In this document: positions 14,287-18,705 of the stretch, piece by piece
Numbering within the stretch: the first letter of the stretch is position 1
Layout: each line of letters starts with the position of its first letter
DNA from: CAYRYU01 sp964428355
GTDB taxonomy: Bacteria > Muiribacteriota > Ozemobacteria > Ozemobacterales > Ozemobacteraceae
Direction of reading: 5' to 3'
Assembly: GCA_964428355.1 (NCBI GenBank)
Contig: CAYRYU010000128.1
Span: 1 to 18,705 of the forward strand
DNA length: 18,705 bases
The notes under the pieces: model-generated
The model's input: only the letters and a program-made list of their open reading frames with translations
Told to the model about the DNA's origin: nothing
The model's database searches: none
Position numbers and translations under genes: made by a program

Positions 14287-15147
14287 TCAATCCAGGTTGT
14301 CGGCCAGTTCCAGAACGAGCGCCAAGGCGAGTTTCTCGATCCTGATCTGGGGCGAGATCTCCAAACGGGCAAAGACGTTCTCCCACGGCTCGCGATGCCT
14401 GTGGAACTCCCGCCCCAGGAGCGGCAGCAGCATCTTCCTGCGGTGGGAAAAGGCCTTCGAGAGCAGCCCCACCGCCTTCAGGCGACGGGTCCGTTCCTCC
14501 GCGCTCAAAACCAGCGGGTCGAGGCGGAGCAGCCGGCTGGAAACCTTTGGGGAAGGGTCGAACGCACCGGGCGGATAGGTGTTCCCAAGCCCGATTTCGG
14601 CGAACAAACGTATCTGGGCCGACAGGAACCCGTAGTCCTCGTCCCCGGGAAGGGCGGCCGCCTTGAGGGAAACCTCCTCCTGGAGGACGAAAACCATCCG
14701 CCCGATACCGGGTGATCCGAGCAATTTCCTGATCATGGCCGTCCCGCAATAGTAGGGGAGATTCCCACAAACCTTGACCGAAGGGCGACCTTCAAGAAGC
14801 TGCGGAAGATCCACATCCATGAAGTCGCCCCAGTGGAACTCGACGCCCGAAGGGAACTTCCCCGAAAGAACCGCCTCGAGCCGCCGGTCGATCTCGAAAA
14901 CGCGGACGGATTTCCCCTTCCCGACCAGGGTTTCCGTCAGGAAGCCGCCCCCCGGGCCAATTTCCCAGATCTCATCCTCCGGGACGATATCCAGCTCACG
15001 GACGACCTCTTCGGACAAACGAGGATCACGGCAGAAGTTCTGGCCCAGTGATCTTTTTGGCGGAACCGGAAAAGAGGAATCCCTCGAGCGACCGCCCCCG
15101 GCGAACCTTCTGCGGATTGCGCCCGCCCCTTCGGCTTTGCGCTTCAA
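14287..15147 (-). CDS. rsmA: 16S rRNA (A1518/A1519-N6,N6)-dimethyltransferase
   Basis: The 286-residue SAM-dependent enzyme dimethylates two adenines in the 3' helix of 16S rRNA during 30S maturation. Motifs: SLGQNF (33-38), SAM-binding EIGPGGG (62-68), acidic E85 in FEID, catalytic NLPYY (129-133), then DYGFLSAQIRLF, DPSPKVSSRLLRL and KAFSHRRKML. The start is TTG at 15147, giving a basic extension of about 30 residues before the conserved core. No ATG or GTG is available nearer the core, and the upstream CGGGGG is a mediocre ribosome binding site. The N-terminus is therefore the uncertain part. It is the last gene of the ppiD-like/rqcP operon, 32 bp after rqcP. Confidence 0.93.
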   Translation of the reverse strand: MKRKAEGAGAIRRRFAGGGRSRDSSFPVPPKRSLGQNFCRDPRLSEEVVRELDIVPEDEIWEIGPGGGFLTETLVGKGKSVRVFEIDRRLEAVLSGKFPSGVEFHWGDFMDVDLPQLLEGRPSVKVCGNLPYYCGTAMIRKLLGSPGIGRMVFVLQEEVSLKAAALPGDEDYGFLSAQIRLFAEIGLGNTYPPGAFDPSPKVSSRLLRLDPLVLSAEERTRRLKAVGLLSKAFSHRRKMLLPLLGREFHRHREPWENVFARLEISPQIRIEKLALALVLELADNLD

Positions 15148-15179
15148 CTGATCGACCCCCGATCGAAAAGATTCCCCGT

Positions 15180-15473
15180 TCAGGGGTCGTCCCAGAAACC
15201 GTCATCCTTCGGAGTGAACCGTTCGTCCTTCTGGATCTCGATGAACTCGCTCCGGCGAGCCCGGGGAATCGTCGGAAGGGTGAGATCCTGAAGCACCAGG
15301 GCCCTCACCTCCCGCGTCGGAATGCGAAGTTCGACAAGATCACCGGAGATTATCTCCCGCGTGGCCTTGGCGACCCTGCCATTCACCTGGACGCAACCTC
15401 TTTTGCAGGCCTCCGCAGCCAGGACACGGCGTTTCACGATCCCGGAGACCTGCAGGAACTTGTCGAGTCTCAT
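15180..15473 (-). CDS. rqcP: S4-domain RNA-binding protein, RqcP/Hsp15-like
   Basis: The 97-residue protein is an S4 RNA-binding domain at its N-terminus. MRLDKFLQVSGIVKRRVLAAEACKRG is followed by VQVNGRVAKATREIISGDLVELR. This pattern is much closer to Bacillus RqcP (YabO) than to ribosomal S4. RqcP binds stalled 50S-peptidyl-tRNA complexes and helps RqcH in C-terminal tailing; Hsp15 (HslR) has a related rescue role. The C-terminal 30 residues (RARRSEFIEIQKDERFTPKDDGFWDDP) are acidic and unassigned. It lies 10 bp after the foldase gene and 32 bp before rsmA. No RqcH homologue is in the window, so the RqcP versus Hsp15 choice rests on sequence resemblance alone. Confidence 0.8.
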   Translation of the reverse strand: MRLDKFLQVSGIVKRRVLAAEACKRGCVQVNGRVAKATREIISGDLVELRIPTREVRALVLQDLTLPTIPRARRSEFIEIQKDERFTPKDDGFWDDP

Positions 15474-15483
15474 CCCTTCTGGA

Positions 15484-18456
15484 TCAGAGGTCCTTCAGGT
15501 TGTCGTTGTAGCGGACGATGTACGCCTGCCGTCGCAACCCCTCGAGGAAGTTCTCGAAGGCATCCTGCTGGCAGCTTTCCTTGAGCTTCTTCCGGATGAC
15601 ACCCTTGGCTTCGGTGTTCAATGTCGCAGGCTGTCCCGGGATCGGATCGCTTTCCATGAGAATGATCACCCACCCGAAACTCGTCCGGCAGGGAGGAGTG
15701 AACTGGCCCTTGCGTAGTTTCTCGACCTGCTCCTCGACCGAAGCGGGAAGTTGCCCCTTTGCAACCTCACCGATGGCACCACCTTGAGATCCCGAGCCAT
15801 CGATCGAATATTGCTTCGCGAGGAGGCCGAAGATCTCGCCCTTGAGGAGCCGGGCATAGATGTCTTTCGCGACTTCCTCTTCCTGGACGATGATCTGGCG
15901 GAGCTTCCATCTTGCGGGTTTCTCGAAACTCGCCTTGGATTTCTCGAACTCTTCCTTGATGTCCTCCTCGGTAACGTCCAGGGTCATGACGCGCCGGATC
16001 TTGTCCTTGACCTTGTCGAAAGGCTGGTATTTCTCGCCCTGGAATGAGGTGATCATCATGAAATGGTAACCCAGATCGCTTTCCACGGGCCCGATTACCG
16101 TCCCCGAGGCGTTGGTTCCGCCCTTGGCCAGGGCATCGACGAGAGCTTTCTGGATTGACGGAAGATACGTGTGCCCGTCCATGGTGACCTGGCCGATACC
16201 GCCCACCAGTCCAAAGCTCGAGAACCCGGGGCTCTTGGAAAACGGAAGGGGTCCGAGGTTTGCCACGCCCGAGAGGCAGGCTTCGGAGGCTACGGCGTCG
16301 AAGCTGGCCGGATCGATCTTTCCCGCCATCAGCACCGCCTTGCTTTCGGCCATCTTCTTCCGCTTCTTCTCATCGAGGGCGTCCTTGACCTTTTCGAGAA
16401 CATCGCCCTTCAGTTCGAGCTGAACCGGGGGAAGGTGACTGTCCATCATGAACAGGTGGAGACCCTTATCGGTCTTGATGACCCGCGAAAGCTCGTGGGG
16501 CGAAAGCTTGAAGACTTCCTCCTCGATCTCGGGAATGATCTTTCCGTCGATCGCGATCTCGTCGCGGAGGATGGCCAGATTGGCATCGGTGTAACCGCTC
16601 TGGAGGTCGCCCTTGTAGAACGGGGGAAGCTTTCCGCCGTTCTCGCGGGATTTTCCCATGGTGTACATGCGGACGTGGTTCTGGAAGATCTTGACCTTCT
16701 CCTCGGGAACCGAGCGTTCGCAGAGATCCTTCAGATTCTCGAGGTCGTTGGCGGCCTTCATCTCGGCCTGCTCGCGGGCGAGGGTCGATTCGATCTCGGC
16801 CTTGACCTCCTCGAAGGGACGGATCTTCTCGGGAACATGCTCGAAAACCTTGATCAGGTGATATCCGAAACGACTCCGGACGGGGCCGGCAATGGTCCCG
16901 ATCTTGGCGGCGAAAGCGGCATCCTCGAAAGGCTTCACCATCTGTCCGCGCTCGAACTGGCCGAGGTCGCCCCCCTTCTGGGCGGATCCCTCGTCATCGG
17001 AGAGTTCCTTGGCCAGCTTGTCGAACGACTCACCACCCTCGAGGCGGGCGAGAACGGCCTTGGCCTCCCGCTCGGCAACCCCGAAAGCGAGCTCCTCATC
17101 GTGCGCTCCGGAAACGTCGAAGATGTGAATGGAACTGCGATCCTTGATCTCGAGCTTCTCCGCAACGAATCCCGAGGGGATGGCGAAGCCGACGGTACCC
17201 TGGACGTAGTTTTCCGGAGACCCGGAAAGAGGGAGCTTGAGCCCTTTCTGGAGCGAAGCCTGACCTTCCGCTGTCGGGTTGAGCCGCGCACCTCCGCTTC
17301 CGATGAGGGAGATATCCTCGTAGGCGAGGGTCATTCCGGATTTCACTTCGGAGATCCCTGCATCGAATGTATAGACGGGCTTCGATTCGGAGGCATTCTG
17401 GCTGGCCTCCGGAGTGAAGGAGAAGTTGCGCATGGAGATCCGGAAGGTGTCGAGGTTCTTCTCGAAATTGTTCCGGGGTTTGATCAGGATATGGCTGGCG
17501 CGGACCTTCTCGGTAACCTTGAAATCATCCTTGCGGGTGGCATAGGATTGCCGGGCTTCCCCCTGATCGATCGCGAAAGCCTTGAGATACTCCGCATTCG
17601 AGGCATTGATGATAATGTGAAAGACGGAGACGCGCTCCGAGCTCATGAAATCCTTCGCCGCCACGGAATCGTAAAAATCCTTGATCTCCTTTTCGGTGGA
17701 CGAAGCCTGCCCGATGAAATCCCCGACGCCGATGAGGAAATGCTTGAAGGAGATTTCGTCATCTTCCTTGAACCGGATCTTGTTGTCCTCGTAGAACTTC
17801 TTGAGGACGGCCTCGTCAGGGGTTCCGGAGGCGAGGGGTTTCACGACGCTCTGGTAGACCTTCTGCATCGTCTCGTATTCCATTTTCCGTTGCGCATATT
17901 CGCTCTCGGTCATTCCCTCCTGCCGGAGGCGCCGGTCGAATTCTCCGGGGGGGAGAGACTTCCGGTCCCGGTCGATGATGACCGCCGGCTTTTCGGAAGA
18001 CCGGAGGTTCTGCGTCGCGCCGTACAGTTCGATGAGGGTTTTCATGATCAGCTGCTCGATCATGTTCTCCCGCAGCTGGCTTCCAAAAGTTGCGCGATAC
18101 TGGGGAGGCATGGTCTGAAGCCGCTTGTACTCGTTGGTTGCGGCCAGGCCCCTGAAGACCGACCGGACATCGACCGTCTGGGTGAGGGACGCGGTTCCGA
18201 AGGGGAGCGAGACCAGAACGGCGGGCGAGGCCAACTTCGCCCTGATGGCTTCAGGAATGGTCCCCTGCTCGGCCTTTTCCCGGCGTTCAGCTTCGGCTTC
18301 GGCCTTCCTCTGCCGGTCCTCGATGCTTCTCTGGGCCCGAGAGGTCCCCCAGCCGATGAAGAAACAGGAAACGACGAACAAAAGCACCGTCGTCCAGATG
18401 ATCTCTTTGATGTGAAGCCTGAGCCATCGCATCGACATGAAACTCGCCTTGGCCAT
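15484..18456 (-). CDS. Membrane-anchored multi-parvulin foldase (PpiD/SurA-like)
   Basis: The 990-residue protein has one N-terminal membrane helix (about 17-38), then a charged stalk and a SurA-N-like helical region (95-270). A first parvulin PPIase is split: strand RASHILI (319-325) and body 456-560 (GGESFDKLAKELSDDEGSAQKGGDLGQFERGQMV...GPVRSRFGYHLIKV) are separated by about 130 residues. H322 and H533 keep the catalytic histidines. Two partial repeats follow, with tails at 649-672 and 786-805. A last full parvulin-like unit (850-938) has lost both histidines (RQIIV, FGWVIILM). It probably folds or escorts exported proteins in the periplasm. AGGAG lies 10 nt before the ATG. It heads the operon with rqcP and rsmA under a consensus promoter. 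Confidence 0.85.
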   Translation of the reverse strand: MAKASFMSMRWLRLHIKEIIWTTVLLFVVSCFFIGWGTSRAQRSIEDRQRKAEAEAERREKAEQGTIPEAIRAKLASPAVLVSLPFGTASLTQTVDVRSVFRGLAATNEYKRLQTMPPQYRATFGSQLRENMIEQLIMKTLIELYGATQNLRSSEKPAVIIDRDRKSLPPGEFDRRLRQEGMTESEYAQRKMEYETMQKVYQSVVKPLASGTPDEAVLKKFYEDNKIRFKEDDEISFKHFLIGVGDFIGQASSTEKEIKDFYDSVAAKDFMSSERVSVFHIIINASNAEYLKAFAIDQGEARQSYATRKDDFKVTEKVRASHILIKPRNNFEKNLDTFRISMRNFSFTPEASQNASESKPVYTFDAGISEVKSGMTLAYEDISLIGSGGARLNPTAEGQASLQKGLKLPLSGSPENYVQGTVGFAIPSGFVAEKLEIKDRSSIHIFDVSGAHDEELAFGVAEREAKAVLARLEGGESFDKLAKELSDDEGSAQKGGDLGQFERGQMVKPFEDAAFAAKIGTIAGPVRSRFGYHLIKVFEHVPEKIRPFEEVKAEIESTLAREQAEMKAANDLENLKDLCERSVPEEKVKIFQNHVRMYTMGKSRENGGKLPPFYKGDLQSGYTDANLAILRDEIAIDGKIIPEIEEEVFKLSPHELSRVIKTDKGLHLFMMDSHLPPVQLELKGDVLEKVKDALDEKKRKKMAESKAVLMAGKIDPASFDAVASEACLSGVANLGPLPFSKSPGFSSFGLVGGIGQVTMDGHTYLPSIQKALVDALAKGGTNASGTVIGPVESDLGYHFMMITSFQGEKYQPFDKVKDKIRRVMTLDVTEEDIKEEFEKSKASFEKPARWKLRQIIVQEEEVAKDIYARLLKGEIFGLLAKQYSIDGSGSQGGAIGEVAKGQLPASVEEQVEKLRKGQFTPPCRTSFGWVIILMESDPIPGQPATLNTEAKGVIRKKLKESCQQDAFENFLEGLRRQAYIVRYNDNLKDL

Positions 18457-18498
18457 CGCGGGGTCTCCTCTATGGAATGAATTTGATGAACGGTTGAA

Positions 18499-18524
18499 CC
18501 CTGGGAAACACTTTTCCCCCAGGG
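18499..18524 (-). other. Stem-loop in the 5' leader of the foldase operon
   Basis: On the minus strand, CCCT, a GG bulge and GGGAAA pair with TTTCCC and AGGG across an AGTG tetraloop, giving ten base pairs. It starts about 9 nt after the predicted transcript start and ends about 42 nt before the ATG, so it does not mask the AGGAG. A role in mRNA stability is possible. It lacks a T-run. Confidence 0.5.
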
Positions 18525-18539
18525 TAGTGAAACCGCTGG

Positions 18540-18568
18540 ATTATAGCACCCCGTACCCGAGATGTCAA
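18540..18568 (-). promoter_or_regulatory. Consensus sigma-70 promoter of the foldase-rqcP-rsmA operon
   Basis: A perfect TTGACA (18563-18568) and a perfect TATAAT (18540-18545) are separated by 17 bp on the minus strand. The predicted +1 is near 18533 and the leader about 76 nt. This is the strongest promoter in the window. Confidence 0.8.
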
Positions 18569-18648
18569 AGAATGAAATGGACCCAAATCCGGGAACGGGA
18601 TCCCCTCGGAAATGTCATTGCCCCGCACGGTGGAAAACGGGTGGGAAG

Positions 18649-18672
18649 ACGAGCCCCACGACGGGGCGAATG
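18649..18672 (+). repeat. 24-bp repeat, copy 2 (hairpin-forming)
   Basis: This copy is inverted relative to copy 1 at 1-24. The single mismatch falls at the loop edge, and the GCCCC/GGGGC stem is preserved. It lies in the 249-bp stretch upstream of the foldase gene, which otherwise holds only the promoter and leader hairpin. I see no gene in the last 137 bp. Confidence 0.6.
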
Positions 18673-18705
18673 TGCCCGAAAAGCCAGGATGGCGCAGTCC
18701 TTGAG

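Noticed and set aside
16171..18480. 769-codon plus-strand open frame opposite the foldase gene
   Set aside because: It is an antisense shadow, low in complexity and rich in Gly, Leu, Glu and Asp. The foldase on the other strand has a promoter, ribosome binding site and parvulin motifs.
18689..18705. Possible start of a plus-strand gene (ATGGCGCAGTCCTTG)
   Set aside because: Only five codons remain before the window ends and no clear ribosome binding site is present.
1..18705. Mobile element bounded by the terminal inverted repeats
   Set aside because: No transposase, integrase or target duplication is seen, and the interior is dominated by conserved housekeeping genes in a common order.

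Overview
The window is a gene-dense, roughly 60% G+C bacterial chromosome segment (G+C judged by eye). It has no rRNA, tRNA, CRISPR array, integrase or insertion sequence. The 100-N run at 4444-4543 marks it as draft, probably metagenome-assembled, sequence. Gene content is that of a free-living bacterium: formyl-methionine processing (fmt, def), replication restart (priA), RNA polymerase omega, RemA, ribosome maturation or rescue (rsmA, rqcP) and tRNA t6A modification (tcdA). The membrane-anchored, multi-parvulin PpiD/SurA-like protein suggests a periplasm, so a diderm is more likely than a monoderm. RemA next to yicC and rpoZ is common in Firmicutes, deltaproteobacterial groups, Synergistetes and several candidate phyla. 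I cannot place the organism more precisely from sequence alone.

Layout. (1) 39-6713, minus strand: a conserved housekeeping cluster in the order yicC - remA - rpoZ - CoaBC-slot protein - priA - def - fmt. It is tightly packed, with ATGA overlaps at remA/rpoZ and CoaBC-slot/priA. A near-consensus promoter sits directly against the yicC start codon, so that mRNA would be almost leaderless; a second promoter precedes def. The guanylate kinase gene that usually lies between remA and rpoZ is absent, and the CoaBC-slot protein is strongly degenerate. (2) 6916-8934, minus strand: a membrane protein that reads as an extracytoplasmic Cache sensor joined to a pentameric ligand-gated ion-channel-like module. 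(3) 9130-11743, plus strand: three metal-dependent phosphoesterase/nuclease-type genes in a row (TatD family, NYN-LOTUS, calcineurin-like). (4) 11787-13313, minus strand: a secreted glycoside hydrolase of the GH5/clan A type. (5) 13498-14280, plus strand: tcdA. (6) 14287-18456, minus strand: a ppiD-like, rqcP, rsmA operon driven by a perfect TTGACA-17-TATAAT promoter with a stem-loop in the leader.

The most unusual item is the Cache-channel fusion at 6916-8934. Next come the eroded CoaBC-slot protein, the altered helicase motifs in PriA, the near-leaderless yicC promoter carrying a 9-bp inverted repeat, and the split, repeated parvulin architecture of the 990-residue foldase. A 24-bp, one-mismatch inverted repeat lies at the two extreme ends of the window.
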